DNA of 64,000 bases. Origin: Burkholderiales bacterium (GTDB lineage Bacteria; Pseudomonadota; Gammaproteobacteria; Burkholderiales; Burkholderiaceae_C). Made by a program: the position numbers and the translations under genes. The notes beneath the pieces are model-generated. The model was not told where the DNA came from and did no database searches. It worked only from the letters and a program-made list of their open reading frames with translations. Location of the stretch: assembly GCA_030604135.1 (NCBI GenBank), contig JAUVWL010000005.1, positions 62,001-126,000 of the forward strand, written 5' to 3'. Below, in pieces: positions 17,220 to 26,588 of this stretch (position 1 is the stretch's first letter; each line of letters starts with the position of its first letter).

Positions 17220-18452
17220 ATGAACCCAGCACACAGAACCACCCGCATTGGCCGTAGGCAGGCTCTGACCTGGATGACCGGCGTCGCCACCACCCTGGTC
17301 ACGCCCCTGTCGGTCTTTGCCCAGCCCCGCTCCTGGTCCGAGATGACAGCGGCGGCGCGCGGCCAGACCGTGTACTTCAATGCCTGGGCCGGCAGCGATC
17401 AGACCAACGCCTACCTGCAGTGGGTGGCGTCCGAGGTGCAAAGGGCCTACGGCATCAAGCTGGAGCACGTGAAGATCACCGACACCGCCGATGTGGTCAA
17501 GCGCGTGCGCGCCGAAAAAGGGGCTGGGCGCGGTCCCCGCCAAGGCACGGTGGACCTGGTCTGGATCAACGGCGAGAACTTCGCCGCCATGAAGGCCGAC
17601 GACCTGCTGCTGGCCCCCTGGGCCGAGCAGCTGCCCAACTTCGCCAAGGTGGACACGGTGGGCAAACCGACCACCTTGAACGATTTTTCGGTATCCACCG
17701 ACGGCCTGGAGTCGCCCTGGGGCATGGCGCAGTTCACCTTTTTTGCCGACAGCCGGCGCCTGCCCGAGCCGCCACAGAGCATGAACGAGCTGCTGGTGCT
17801 GGCCAGGCAGCAGCGCGGACGCATCACCTACCCGCGCCCCCCCGATTTCACCGGCACCACCTTCCTCAAACAGGCGCTGATCGAGACCGTGGTCGACCGC
17901 GCGGTGCTGGGCAAACCGCCCGTCGCGGCCGATTTCGAGCGGGTCACCGCGCCCCTGTGGCGCCTGCTGGATGAGTTGCACCCGCACCTGTGGCGCAATG
18001 GACGCCAGTTCCCGCAAAGCCCGGCGGCCATCCGCCAGATGGTGGCCGATGGTGAGCTGCTGCTGGGCATGACCTTCAACCCCAACGAGGCGGCCAACGA
18101 GATCGCCGCACGCCGCCTGCCGGCCACGATCAGCAGTTGGCAGTTCGCCGGCGGCACCATCGGCAACACCCACTTTGTCGCCATTCCCTACAACGCGCGG
18201 GCGCCCGAAGCGGCTCAGGTGGTGGCCAACTTCCTGCTGTCGGCCAGGGCCCAGGCCCGCAAGGCCGACATCACGGTCTGGGGCGACCCGACGGTGCTGG
18301 ACCTGGCCCGCCTGAGCCCCGAGGAACGCACCGAGTTTCCGACCCAGGCCCTGCCAGGTCAGGTGACTGCACCGGCCCCTACCCTGCCTGAACCGCATGC
18401 CACATGGGTCGACCCGCTGGAGCGGGAATGGATCCGACGCTACGGTCGGTGA
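17220..18452 (+). CDS. ynjB: YnjB-like ABC transporter substrate-binding protein
   Basis: This 410-residue exported binding protein has an N-terminal RRQALTW motif followed by a hydrophobic stretch ending in SVFAQ, a possible Tat signal. The body, VYFNAWAGSDQTNAYLQWV and DLVWINGENFAAMKADDLL, is characteristic of the YnjB family, distant relatives of thiamine/iron-type binding proteins. It opens an operon with a permease, an ATPase and a CDP-alcohol phosphotransferase in the same order as ynjBCD and ynjF of E. coli. The rhodanese-like YnjE of that operon is absent here. The transported substrate is not known. Confidence 0.88.
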   Translation: MNPAHRTTRIGRRQALTWMTGVATTLVTPLSVFAQPRSWSEMTAAARGQTVYFNAWAGSDQTNAYLQWVASEVQRAYGIKLEHVKITDTADVVKRVRAEKGAGRGPRQGTVDLVWINGENFAAMKADDLLLAPWAEQLPNFAKVDTVGKPTTLNDFSVSTDGLESPWGMAQFTFFADSRRLPEPPQSMNELLVLARQQRGRITYPRPPDFTGTTFLKQALIETVVDRAVLGKPPVAADFERVTAPLWRLLDELHPHLWRNGRQFPQSPAAIRQMVADGELLLGMTFNPNEAANEIAARRLPATISSWQFAGGTIGNTHFVAIPYNARAPEAAQVVANFLLSARAQARKADITVWGDPTVLDLARLSPEERTEFPTQALPGQVTAPAPTLPEPHATWVDPLEREWIRRYGR

Positions 18453-20101
18453 CCCCGTTGCGTTCGCATGGGCCCGCCATGGCCCTGCTGACCGTGGTAC
18501 TGGTGCCACTGTTGGCGGTGGCGGTGCTGGCCGGGCAATCGCTGGGTGACAAGGCCGCATGGGCGGCGCTGTGGAGCGCACCCCAAACCCCTTCTGCGCT
18601 GGCCCTGACCCTGTGGACCGGCATGGCCTCCACCGCCCTGGCCTGGTGGATCAGCGCCTGGCTGCTGGCGCAGGCCTTTGTCCGCCAGGGTCTCTCGCAC
18701 ATGAACCGTGCACTGCCCGCCATGCTGGCAACACCCCATGCGGCGCTGGCCATCGGCCTGGTGTTTCTGGTGGCGCCCAGCGGCTGGTTGCTGCGCATCG
18801 TCTCGCCCTGGCTGACCGGCTTCGAGTTCCCGCCGCCCTGGCCGACCACCCAGGACCCCTGGGGCCTGGGCCTGATCGTCGCACTCGTCCTCAAGGAGGT
18901 GCCCTTCCTGCTCTGGACGGCCGCCAGCCAACTGCAGCGAGAGGACGTCCGGCGCCGCTGGCAGGCCGAGCACACCCTCGCCCAGACCCTGGGCTACGGA
19001 CCCTCTCGGGCGTGGTGGCGGGTGGTCTGGCCTCAGCTGGCGCCGCGCCTGTGGTGGCCGCTGATGGCGGTGCTGACCTATGGCCTGACCGTGGTCGACA
19101 TGGCGCTGGTGATCGGGCCGGCCAGCCCGCCCACGCTGGCGGTGCTGGCCTGGCAGTGGCTGCAGGATGCCGACCTGGCGGTGAACGCACAGGGCGCCGC
19201 GGCCGGCGGCCTGCTGGCCTTGCTGGTGCTGGCCGGGGGCTTGGGCTGGTGGGGTCTGGCCCAGCTGCGCCCGCGGCTGCCGGACGGTCGGCGCGGCAAG
19301 CTGCCATCGGCGTCGGCTTCGGACTCCCGCGTGCGGATCGACACCCCCTGGGCCTGGCATGCCCTGGTCCTCACCTACGCGGCCATCCTGCTGGCGCTGG
19401 CGGTCGGCAGCGTGGCCGGTATCTGGCCCTTCCCGCGGCTGCTGCCCGAAGCCTGGACACTGCAGGCCTGGCACAGTGTCTGGGCCAGTGCCGGGACGGT
19501 GACCGACACCTTGCTCTTGGCCGGCGCGTCGTCCCTGCTCTCGTTGTTGTGGTGTGTGGCCTGGCTGGAACTGGCGCCGCGCCAGTGGGACCGCGCGCTG
19601 CGCCCCCTGCTCTACCTGCCCCTGGTGCTGCCCGGCGTGCTCTGGGTGGTGGGTCTGTACGGCCTGGTGCTGAGGCTGCACTGGGAAGGCCACTGGGCCG
19701 GCCTGCTGCTGGCCCACACCACGCTGGTGCTGCCCTATGTGCTGCTGGCGCTGTCCCCGGCCTATCTCGGCTTTGACCCGCGCTACCGCAGCCTGGCCGC
19801 CAGCCTGGGGCACGGTCGCTGGCATTTTTTGTGGCGGGTCAAGTGGCCGCTGCTGCGCCGGGCCCTGGCGGCGTCTGCGGCCGTCGGCTTTGCGGTCAGC
19901 GTGGCGCAATACCTGCCGACACTCTACGTCGGTGCCGGCCGCTGGAACACCGTGACCACCGAGGCGGTCACCCTGGCCTCCGGGGCCCAGCGCTCGCTCA
20001 CCGGTGCCTACGCCTGGCTGCAGTTCGTGCTGCCGGTGCTGGGCTTTGCGCTGGCCGCCTGGGTCGGGCGACCGCGACGCTTTACAGTCTCCCCCCCATG
20101 A
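18428..20101 (+). CDS. ynjC: YnjC-like ABC transporter permease (two fused permease halves)
   Basis: The 557-residue polytopic protein has two BinPD-type permease halves, each with an EAA-like loop: AEHTLAQTLGYGPSRAWWRV in the first and SLAASLGHGRWHFLWRVKWP in the second. About twelve hydrophobic segments are visible. I chose the ATG at 18428, preceded by AGCGGGA, giving 25 bp of overlap with the ynjB-like gene; a GTG/ATG choice nearby could change the first few residues. Its stop overlaps the ATPase start (ATGA). The fused double permease matches the YnjC architecture. Confidence 0.88.
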   Translation: MDPTLRSVTPLRSHGPAMALLTVVLVPLLAVAVLAGQSLGDKAAWAALWSAPQTPSALALTLWTGMASTALAWWISAWLLAQAFVRQGLSHMNRALPAMLATPHAALAIGLVFLVAPSGWLLRIVSPWLTGFEFPPPWPTTQDPWGLGLIVALVLKEVPFLLWTAASQLQREDVRRRWQAEHTLAQTLGYGPSRAWWRVVWPQLAPRLWWPLMAVLTYGLTVVDMALVIGPASPPTLAVLAWQWLQDADLAVNAQGAAAGGLLALLVLAGGLGWWGLAQLRPRLPDGRRGKLPSASASDSRVRIDTPWAWHALVLTYAAILLALAVGSVAGIWPFPRLLPEAWTLQAWHSVWASAGTVTDTLLLAGASSLLSLLWCVAWLELAPRQWDRALRPLLYLPLVLPGVLWVVGLYGLVLRLHWEGHWAGLLLAHTTLVLPYVLLALSPAYLGFDPRYRSLAASLGHGRWHFLWRVKWPLLRRALAASAAVGFAVSVAQYLPTLYVGAGRWNTVTTEAVTLASGAQRSLTGAYAWLQFVLPVLGFALAAWVGRPRRFTVSPP

Positions 20102-20748
20102 GCCTGAACATCCACATCCGGCGGCTGGGCAGTCCGCAGCGCACCCTGGTTTCGGAGCTGATCCTGGATGTCCCGCCCGGCCAGGTGCTGACGCTGATGG
20201 GCCCGAGTGGCTGCGGCAAAAGCTCGGTGCTGGCGGCGATCGCCGGTACCCTGGCGGCGGTGGCCGAAGGCCAGTCGGCGCTGGGCTTCGAGGGACAGGT
20301 CCTGCTCGATGGCCAGGACGTGACCCGGCTGCCGACGGCGCGACGCGGCATCGGCCTGATCTTCCAGGACGACCTGCTGTTCGCCCACCTGAGCGTGCTC
20401 GAAAACCTGCTGTTCGCGGTGCCGCCCGGTACGCCCGAAGCGCGCAAGGACCAGGCCGAACAGGCGCTGGCCGAAGCGGGACTGGCCGGTTACGGCGATC
20501 GTGACCCAGCCACCCTCTCGGGGGGCCAGCGCGCACGCGTGGCGCTGATGCGCGCCCTGCTCGCGCGGCCGCGGGCCCTGCTGCTGGACGAGCCTTTCTC
20601 GCGGCTGGATGCCGCGCTGCGCGCCCAATTCAGGGACTTCGTGTTCGGGCACATCCGGGCCGCGAACATCCCGGCCATCCTGGTCACACACGACCACGCC
20701 GACATCGCGGATCCGTCGCGGGTGGTGGAGCTGGCCCATGCTGGATAA
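20098..20748 (+). CDS. ynjD: YnjD-like ABC transporter ATP-binding protein
   Basis: The 216-residue ATPase has Walker A GPSGCGKSS, Q-loop GLIFQDDLLF, signature LSGGQRARVALMRALL, Walker B ALLLDEPFSRLD and the switch histidine in LVTHDHADI. It is short, with no C-terminal regulatory domain, as in YnjD. The ATG at 20098 overlaps the permease stop, and the coding end overlaps the ynjF-like gene by 11 bp, so the four genes appear to be co-translated. Confidence 0.92.
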   Translation: MSLNIHIRRLGSPQRTLVSELILDVPPGQVLTLMGPSGCGKSSVLAAIAGTLAAVAEGQSALGFEGQVLLDGQDVTRLPTARRGIGLIFQDDLLFAHLSVLENLLFAVPPGTPEARKDQAEQALAEAGLAGYGDRDPATLSGGQRARVALMRALLARPRALLLDEPFSRLDAALRAQFRDFVFGHIRAANIPAILVTHDHADIADPSRVVELAHAG

Positions 20749-21343
20749 GGCGGTGCAGGCGGCCATCCGGCCACTGTTGGTGCGGGCCGCCCGGGGGCTG
20801 TGCCAGTTGGGTGTGACGGCCGATGCGCTGACCTGGACCGGATTTGTGCTCGGCCTGGGCGCGGCCGCAGCGATCGCCACCGGAGGGTTCCTGACCGGTC
20901 TGGCCCTGCTGCTGCTGTCCCGCCTGATGGACGGTCTCGATGGCGCGGTGGCCCGGGCCACGCAGCCAACCGACCGGGGCGGCTTCCTGGACATCACCCT
21001 GGACTTCGTGTTCTATGCGTCGATTCCACTGGCCTTCGCGGTGGCCAACCCGGATGCCAATGCCCTGGCCGCCGCGGTCCTGCTGGCCAGCTTCATCGGC
21101 ACCGGCAGCAGCTTCCTGGCCTTTGCCATCGTGGCCGAGAAGCGCCGGCTGCATTCGCTGGCTTTCCCGGACAAGAGCTTCTACTTCCTGGGCGGGCTGA
21201 CCGAAGCGACCGAGACCCTCATCGCCTTTGTGGCGATGTGCCTGTGGCCGCAGTGGTTCGCCCCCATTGCCTACGGGTTCGCGGCCCTGTGCGCCATCAC
21301 CACCGCGCTGCGCATCGGCTGGGGTTACACCAGCTTTCGCTGA
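20738..21343 (+). CDS. ynjF: YnjF-like CDP-alcohol phosphatidyltransferase family membrane protein
   Basis: The 201-residue membrane protein has the CDP-alcohol phosphotransferase signature: DGLDGAVAR, then after a short spacer GGFLDITLD with the two conserved aspartates. Around six hydrophobic segments are present. Enzymes of this superfamily join a CDP-linked alcohol to a second alcohol to make phospholipids. The start at 20738 overlaps the end of the ATPase gene. Its stable pairing with an ABC transporter, as in E. coli ynjBCD-F, suggests a shared substrate, which is not established. The 3' end overlaps the convergent P-type ATPase gene by 19 bp. Confidence 0.85.
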   Translation: MLDKAVQAAIRPLLVRAARGLCQLGVTADALTWTGFVLGLGAAAAIATGGFLTGLALLLLSRLMDGLDGAVARATQPTDRGGFLDITLDFVFYASIPLAFAVANPDANALAAAVLLASFIGTGSSFLAFAIVAEKRRLHSLAFPDKSFYFLGGLTEATETLIAFVAMCLWPQWFAPIAYGFAALCAITTALRIGWGYTSFR

Positions 21344-24063
21344 CGCACCAGCCATTTTTCGCCTTCGAGCAGCACCAGCACGGTCAGCCCGGCCAGCGCA
21401 CACAGCAGCACCTGTCCCGGCTCCAGGGCACGCGTGCCAAACCACAACTGCATGAAGGGGGCGTAGGTGAACAAGGTCTGCAACACGACCACCACGCCGA
21501 CGGCCATCAGCACCCGTGGTGTGCCTTGCACACCGACCAGGGTGAACGACGGTGCCTTCAGGTAACGCACACTGAACAGGTAGAACACTTCCATCGCCAC
21601 CAGGGTGTTGACCGCCATGGTGCGCGCCTCTTCGACCGGTGCGCCGCCGGCCAGTGACCATTGGTACATGCCGAAAATGCCCAGGCTGAACAGGGTCGAG
21701 ACCAGCAGGATGCGCCAGATCACGAACGGGCTCAGCATGGGTTCGCCCGGCGGGCGCGGTGCCCGCTTCATGACACCGGGCTCGGTGGGTTCGAAGGCCA
21801 GCACCATCGCCAGGGCCACCGAGCTGACCATGTTCACCCACAGGATCTGCACCGGCATGATGGGCAGGGCCAGCCCGAACAACACGGCCACCAGCAGCGA
21901 CATCGACTCGCCGCCGTTGATGGGCAGCAGGAAGGTGACGGTCTTGCGCAGGTTGTCGTAGACGGTACGGCCCTCTTCCACCGCGTGCGCAATGGAGGCG
22001 AAGTTGTCATCAGCCAGCACAATGGCGCCGGCCTGTTTGGCCGCCTCGGTGCCCTTGCGGCCCATGGCCACACCGACGTCGGCCTGTTTGAGCGCGGGCG
22101 CGTCGTTGACGCCGTCACCGGTCATGGCCACCACCTCGCCGCGCGCCTGCAGGGCCTGGACCAGCCGCAGCTTGTGCTCGGGGCTGGCGCGGGCAAAGAC
22201 GTCCGCCTCCAGCACCACCTGCCGCAGGGCCTGATCGTCCATGGCCTCGATTTCGGGACCGGTGACGGCGCGCAGGTTCTCGCCCATGCCCAGCTGGGTG
22301 GCGATGGCGCTGGCGGTCACCGCGTGGTCGCCGGTGATCATCTTGACGCGGATACCGGCCTCCTTGCACTGGGCCACGGCCTCGATCGCCTCCTGCCGTG
22401 GCGGGTCGATGATGCCGACCAGGCCCAACAGCGTCAGGCCATCGACGCCGCTGCGGCTGTCCAGTGCCGAAGCGGCGTCCACATGACCCCGCGCCAGGGC
22501 CAGCACCCGGCGGCCGGCGCGGGCCTGCTCGTCGATGGCGCGCTGCCAGTGGGCGTCGTCCAGCGGCACGGTCTGGCCGTCGTCGGTCAGCTGGTGGCTG
22601 CACATGGCCAGCACGCGCTCGGGTGCGCCCTTGAGCAGCAGATCGTGCCCGGCTGGCTCACCCTCGGCCGCCGCGTGCGCCGTGGCCATATAGCGGTGCT
22701 CCGACTCGAAGGGAATGGCGCCGGTGCGTGGGCGCTCCCGCGCCAGCTCGGCCGGGTCGATACCGGACTTCATGGCCAGCGTCAGCAAGGCGCCTTCGGT
22801 CGGGTCGCCAGTGAGCTGCCAAAGACCCGCTTCCGGGTGCAGGCTGGCGTCGTTGCAGAGGGCGGCGGCCTCGGCCAGGACCAGCAGCACCGGCGCCTCG
22901 CGGAACAGCTCGGCCGGCTGCAGGTGGTGCCCGTTGCGCCGCAGCGCACCTTCAGGCGCGTAACCCGCGCCTTCGACATCGACCACACCGCCGGCGAGCA
23001 CCACCTGCTGCACCGTCATCTCGTTGCGGGTGAGTGTGCCGGTCTTGTCGGAGCAGATCACCGTCACCGAGCCCAGGGTCTCGACCGCCGGCAGCCGGCG
23101 GATCACCGCGTTGCGCGAGGCCATGCGCTGCACGCCGATGGCCAGGGTGATGGACATGATGGCAGGCATGCCCTCGGGGATGGCGGCCACCGCCAGGCCG
23201 ACCGCCGTCATGAACATCTCGGCCGCCGGCATGCCGCGCACCAGGGTGCCGAAGGCAAACAGCGCCGCGGCCGCCGCCATCACGGCAAACGTGATCCAGC
23301 GGGCCAGCTGGCCCATGTTGCGCACCAGGGGCGTGGTCACCTGCTCCACCGATTCGAGCAAGCGGCCGATGCGCCCCATCTCGGTGGCACCGCCGGTGGC
23401 CACCACCACACCACGCGCCTGGCCCTGCGTGACCAGGGTGCCCGCATAGCCCATGGACAGGCGATCGCCCAGGGCCGCGTCGGCCGCCACCGGCGCCAGG
23501 ACCTTCTCAACCGGGACCGACTCGCCGGTCAGCGCCGATTCGTCGACCCGCAGGTTGTTGATCTGCAGCCAGCGCAGGTCGGCTGGCAGGCTGTCGCCCG
23601 AAGCCACCTGCACCACGTCACCCGGCACCAGGTCGGCCGCGTCGATGTCCTGCAGGCGCCCGTCGCGCCAGACGTTGGCGTGGGGCGAAAGCAGGTGGCG
23701 TATGGCCGCCAGCGCCTTCTCGGCCTTGCCTTCCTGCAGCACACCGATGGACACGTTGAGCAGCACCACCGCGAGGATGACGGCGGAATCGAGCAGGTGT
23801 CCGATCAGTGCGGTGACCACCACCGCCGCCAGCAGGACCAGGATGAGCAGGTTGTTGAACTGCGCCAGCACGCGCCGCCACAAGCCGGGACCTTCACTCA
23901 TCTCCAGCCGGTTCGGGCCGTGGCGCTGCAGACGCTCGGCCGCCTCGGCGGCGCTCAGACCCCGGGGTGACGCGTTCAGCTGCTCCAGCGCCTGCTCGGG
24001 CGGGAGGCCGTGCCAGTGATTTGCTTCGGTCTGCAATGGGGTCGGTGTGGACGTGGTGGACAT
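21325..24063 (-). CDS. cation-transporting P-type ATPase (P2-type, Ca2+/Mg2+/Na+-like)
   Basis: The 912-residue ion pump has the N-terminal cation ATPase domain, the actuator LTGESVPVEK, the membrane motif AAIPEGMPAIMS, the phosphorylated aspartate in CSDKTGTLTRNEMT, and hinge motifs MITGDHAVTA and MTGDGVNDAP. Membrane helix 6 reads VNMVSSVALAMVLAFEP instead of the NLVTDGxPA expected in SERCA-like calcium pumps, so the ion is uncertain. I chose the ATG at 24063; an in-frame TTG at 24087 is the alternative. It has no close neighbour on its strand and converges on the ynjF-like gene. Confidence 0.92.
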   Translation of the reverse strand: MSTTSTPTPLQTEANHWHGLPPEQALEQLNASPRGLSAAEAAERLQRHGPNRLEMSEGPGLWRRVLAQFNNLLILVLLAAVVVTALIGHLLDSAVILAVVLLNVSIGVLQEGKAEKALAAIRHLLSPHANVWRDGRLQDIDAADLVPGDVVQVASGDSLPADLRWLQINNLRVDESALTGESVPVEKVLAPVAADAALGDRLSMGYAGTLVTQGQARGVVVATGGATEMGRIGRLLESVEQVTTPLVRNMGQLARWITFAVMAAAAALFAFGTLVRGMPAAEMFMTAVGLAVAAIPEGMPAIMSITLAIGVQRMASRNAVIRRLPAVETLGSVTVICSDKTGTLTRNEMTVQQVVLAGGVVDVEGAGYAPEGALRRNGHHLQPAELFREAPVLLVLAEAAALCNDASLHPEAGLWQLTGDPTEGALLTLAMKSGIDPAELARERPRTGAIPFESEHRYMATAHAAAEGEPAGHDLLLKGAPERVLAMCSHQLTDDGQTVPLDDAHWQRAIDEQARAGRRVLALARGHVDAASALDSRSGVDGLTLLGLVGIIDPPRQEAIEAVAQCKEAGIRVKMITGDHAVTASAIATQLGMGENLRAVTGPEIEAMDDQALRQVVLEADVFARASPEHKLRLVQALQARGEVVAMTGDGVNDAPALKQADVGVAMGRKGTEAAKQAGAIVLADDNFASIAHAVEEGRTVYDNLRKTVTFLLPINGGESMSLLVAVLFGLALPIMPVQILWVNMVSSVALAMVLAFEPTEPGVMKRAPRPPGEPMLSPFVIWRILLVSTLFSLGIFGMYQWSLAGGAPVEEARTMAVNTLVAMEVFYLFSVRYLKAPSFTLVGVQGTPRVLMAVGVVVVLQTLFTYAPFMQLWFGTRALEPGQVLLCALAGLTVLVLLEGEKWLVRQRKLV

Positions 24064-24174
24064 GCGGGCACGAGTTCCTGGTGACAAGCTTCAGAACCTG
24101 ATCTTCAAACCTTAACCCAATCAGACACACCCAAGGCCCAGGGTTCCCCTGACCGCTCGGCTTGTTGACCGAGG

Positions 24175-25482
24175 TCAATGCGAGTCCAGCCTTGCCTGCC
24201 AGCGCAACCAGTCCGAGGGCTCGTCCACGTCCCACAAGGGTGGAAGCTCGATCCAGCCCGCGCCGCTGGTCATCAGGCGCTCACGGGTCTGTGCCAACAC
24301 CTGCGGTGTGCTCCAGTCCAGGTCCTCGAAGACGGCTGGACAGGGGCACGCCAGACCCAGGGCCACGTAGCCACCATCCTCCGCAGGCAAGACGACCGCG
24401 CTGTGCTGCCGCAAGGCATCGGCCATGGCCTGCAGGTGGTCCGGTGTCAAGACCGGGCAATCGGTGCCGACCACGATCCACGGCACATGAGGAGAGCGAT
24501 CAAAGTGCGCCTGCATGGCCATTTTCATGCGAAGGCCCAGATCACCGTCCGGTTGGGTTTGTGTGGCGATGCCATGGCGGTGGCGCAGCAAGCGAAACAG
24601 GCGGTGGCGCTCGTCGGGAGCGCACCACAGGGTCACCGGCCCCAGGGCGGCCGCCCGCACCGTGGCCAGCGTGCGCAGGATGAAGCTGCGCTGCGCACGG
24701 GCCGCGCCGACCTCGCCCAACACGGGCGCCAGTCGGGTCTTGGCCAGCCCGGGCACCGGCGCCTTGGCCATGACGGCCAGCGCCGCGGGTGAGCGGGGGC
24801 GGTAGCCATAGCGCAGTGCCAGTGCGTGCGGGTCGGCGCCCAGCGCGTAGGCGGCCCGCAGGCGCCACATCAGCAAAACGGTTTGCCACAGACCATGGTG
24901 GTCCCAGCGACGACCCGAAGTGATCACCGTCTGGCTCAGACAGGCCGGTCGTGAAACTTCACGCAGACGAGCACTCAACGCAATGTCTTCCATCAGCGCC
25001 TGTTCGGGAAAACCGCCCACCGCCTCGAACAGCCGGCGCCGCACAAACACCGCCTGGTCCCCGGTGGCGATGCCAGTCAGGCGCGAGCGCCGGTTCATCA
25101 TGACAGCCACCAGCGGCAGCAACGGATGGCGGCCTTCGATGCGGACGTCGAAACGGCCCCAGTCTGCGCCCGACCGCAGCGCGCGCTCGATCAGGGCGTC
25201 GGCGCCTTCGGGCAGCCGGGTGTCGGCATGCAGGAACAACAGGGTATCAACCCCTGCAGCGACCACTGCGCGCGCGCCGGCATTCATCTGCGAGGAGCGC
25301 CCGCGTGGCGCCAACAGCACCTGATCGGCCAGGGACGCGGCCTGCCGCATCGTGTCGTCGCGACTGCCGCCATCGACCACGACGACATGGGCCCCACGGG
25401 CACGCAAGGGTACCAGCGCCTGCAGGCGTGCTGCCACCTGATCGGCTTCGTCCAGCACCGGAACCACGATGGCCAATGTCAT
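24175..25482 (-). CDS. fused glycosyltransferase: TIGR04283-type GT2 domain plus TIGR04282 (DUF2064) domain
   Basis: This 435-residue protein joins two domains usually encoded by neighbouring genes. Residues 1 to about 225 are a GT2 glycosyltransferase (AIVVPVLDEADQVAARL, VVDGGSRDDT, LLFLHADTRLP, GDQAVFVRR). Residues from about 232 on are a nucleotidyltransferase-like DUF2064 domain (AVMAKAPVPGLAKTRLAPVL, VVGTDCPVLTPDHL). Its 5' end overlaps the phosphotransferase stop by 4 bp. Substrates are unknown; such pairs often occur near genes for cell-surface or unusual lipid/sugar metabolism. Confidence 0.9.
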   Translation of the reverse strand: MTLAIVVPVLDEADQVAARLQALVPLRARGAHVVVVDGGSRDDTMRQAASLADQVLLAPRGRSSQMNAGARAVVAAGVDTLLFLHADTRLPEGADALIERALRSGADWGRFDVRIEGRHPLLPLVAVMMNRRSRLTGIATGDQAVFVRRRLFEAVGGFPEQALMEDIALSARLREVSRPACLSQTVITSGRRWDHHGLWQTVLLMWRLRAAYALGADPHALALRYGYRPRSPAALAVMAKAPVPGLAKTRLAPVLGEVGAARAQRSFILRTLATVRAAALGPVTLWCAPDERHRLFRLLRHRHGIATQTQPDGDLGLRMKMAMQAHFDRSPHVPWIVVGTDCPVLTPDHLQAMADALRQHSAVVLPAEDGGYVALGLACPCPAVFEDLDWSTPQVLAQTRERLMTSGAGWIELPPLWDVDEPSDWLRWQARLDSH

Positions 25483-26546
25483 GCGATCAAGACTTGCGCC
25501 AGTTCATCGAATCCCTGGCGAACCTGTCGCACCACATCCGGGTCGAGGTAGTGGTCGACCCGCTCGCGCACGTGATCCACCAGACGGTCATCGCTGCGCT
25601 GGGCCGACCAGTCCTCGCCGTCGCCACTGCCGCCGGCAGCCTGTTGCGAGAGCACCCGCCATTTGGCACACCAGGTCAGCGACCACAGCCACATGGCGCG
25701 GCGCAGCGGCAGATGCCAAACCGACGCGCTCTGCGCCGCTGCCGGTCCCACACAGCTGGCCCATTGGCGGTAGAAACCGGCCACTTCGCCGGTCGACAGC
25801 ACGCAGCACCCGTCGATGTCCCAGGTGGTGGAGGTGTAGAGCGTGGCATGCGCCAGATCCAGCCCTGGGTGGCTGTAGCGGCATTTCTCCAGATCGACCA
25901 GCACGGCACTGCCGTCCGGCCGCACGATGAAGTTGCCTGGGTGGGCATCGAAGGCCACCAGGCTGATCTCGGGTCGACCGGGCTGCGAACAGTGCGCGGC
26001 CAGATCGGCCAGCCCCTCCTGCAGGCGCTGCGTCACCTCGTCATGCACACGCGCCTGGGGCCACCAGACGGCTTGCTCACGGATCTCCTGTGACAGTGCC
26101 TGCAAGGGGTCGACGTCGGAGCGCAGGGGCGGTCTGGCGGCGACCGAGGGCAGTGGCAGGGCATGCAGCGCCGCCAGCGACTGCGCCAGGGCCGGCAGGT
26201 CTTGCGGCAGACGGGCCGGTCGGCCCACGATTTCTTCCACCAGCAGCGCTCCACGCGGCAAGGCGTCCGATGGCGGCAGCACACCCTGCAGTTGCGGCGT
26301 GCTTCCACCGGTTGCTGCCCGTTCGAAGCAGGCCTGCTGATAGGCCAGGTTGTCCGCCGCCGGCAGGCCCATCTGACTCTGCTTGGGCACGCGCGCCAGC
26401 CAACCGCTGCCCTTCAGGCGCACATGGTCGTGGGCCAGGCCTTTGTCGGGCAACCGGGTCAGGCGGGCACCGGCCAGCGGATGACCGGCCTCCTCAAGGG
26501 CTACACGCAGGGCTTTGTGCAAGGGGTGTAAGAATGGGCGATCCAC
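25479..26546 (-). CDS. aminoglycoside-phosphotransferase/choline-kinase-fold protein
   Basis: The 355-residue protein belongs to the APH kinase-like superfamily: FDAHPGNFIVRPDGS has the catalytic HxxN-type loop and VLVDLEKCRYSHPGLDLAH has the metal-binding aspartate. It begins at a GTG at 26546. Members phosphorylate small molecules such as aminoglycosides, choline or homoserine; resistance is not implied. Coupling to the downstream fused glycosyltransferase suggests phosphorylation of a sugar or lipid head group in the same pathway. The start is 42 bp from the divergent TVP38-reductase gene. Confidence 0.83.
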   Translation of the reverse strand: MDRPFLHPLHKALRVALEEAGHPLAGARLTRLPDKGLAHDHVRLKGSGWLARVPKQSQMGLPAADNLAYQQACFERAATGGSTPQLQGVLPPSDALPRGALLVEEIVGRPARLPQDLPALAQSLAALHALPLPSVAARPPLRSDVDPLQALSQEIREQAVWWPQARVHDEVTQRLQEGLADLAAHCSQPGRPEISLVAFDAHPGNFIVRPDGSAVLVDLEKCRYSHPGLDLAHATLYTSTTWDIDGCCVLSTGEVAGFYRQWASCVGPAAAQSASVWHLPLRRAMWLWSLTWCAKWRVLSQQAAGGSGDGEDWSAQRSDDRLVDHVRERVDHYLDPDVVRQVRQGFDELAQVLIA

Positions 26547-26588
26547 AGCGACTCAACAGCACCATAACAATTCAGACAAGGATACGTC

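Noticed and set aside
21661-23970. Open frame of about 770 codons opposite the P-type ATPase
   Set aside because: Its translation is a His/Gln/Arg-rich shadow; the opposite strand encodes an unmistakable P-type ATPase.
25479-26546. Antibiotic-resistance aminoglycoside phosphotransferase
   Set aside because: Only the general kinase fold is visible, and the gene is coupled to a glycosyltransferase; nothing indicates aminoglycosides as substrates.
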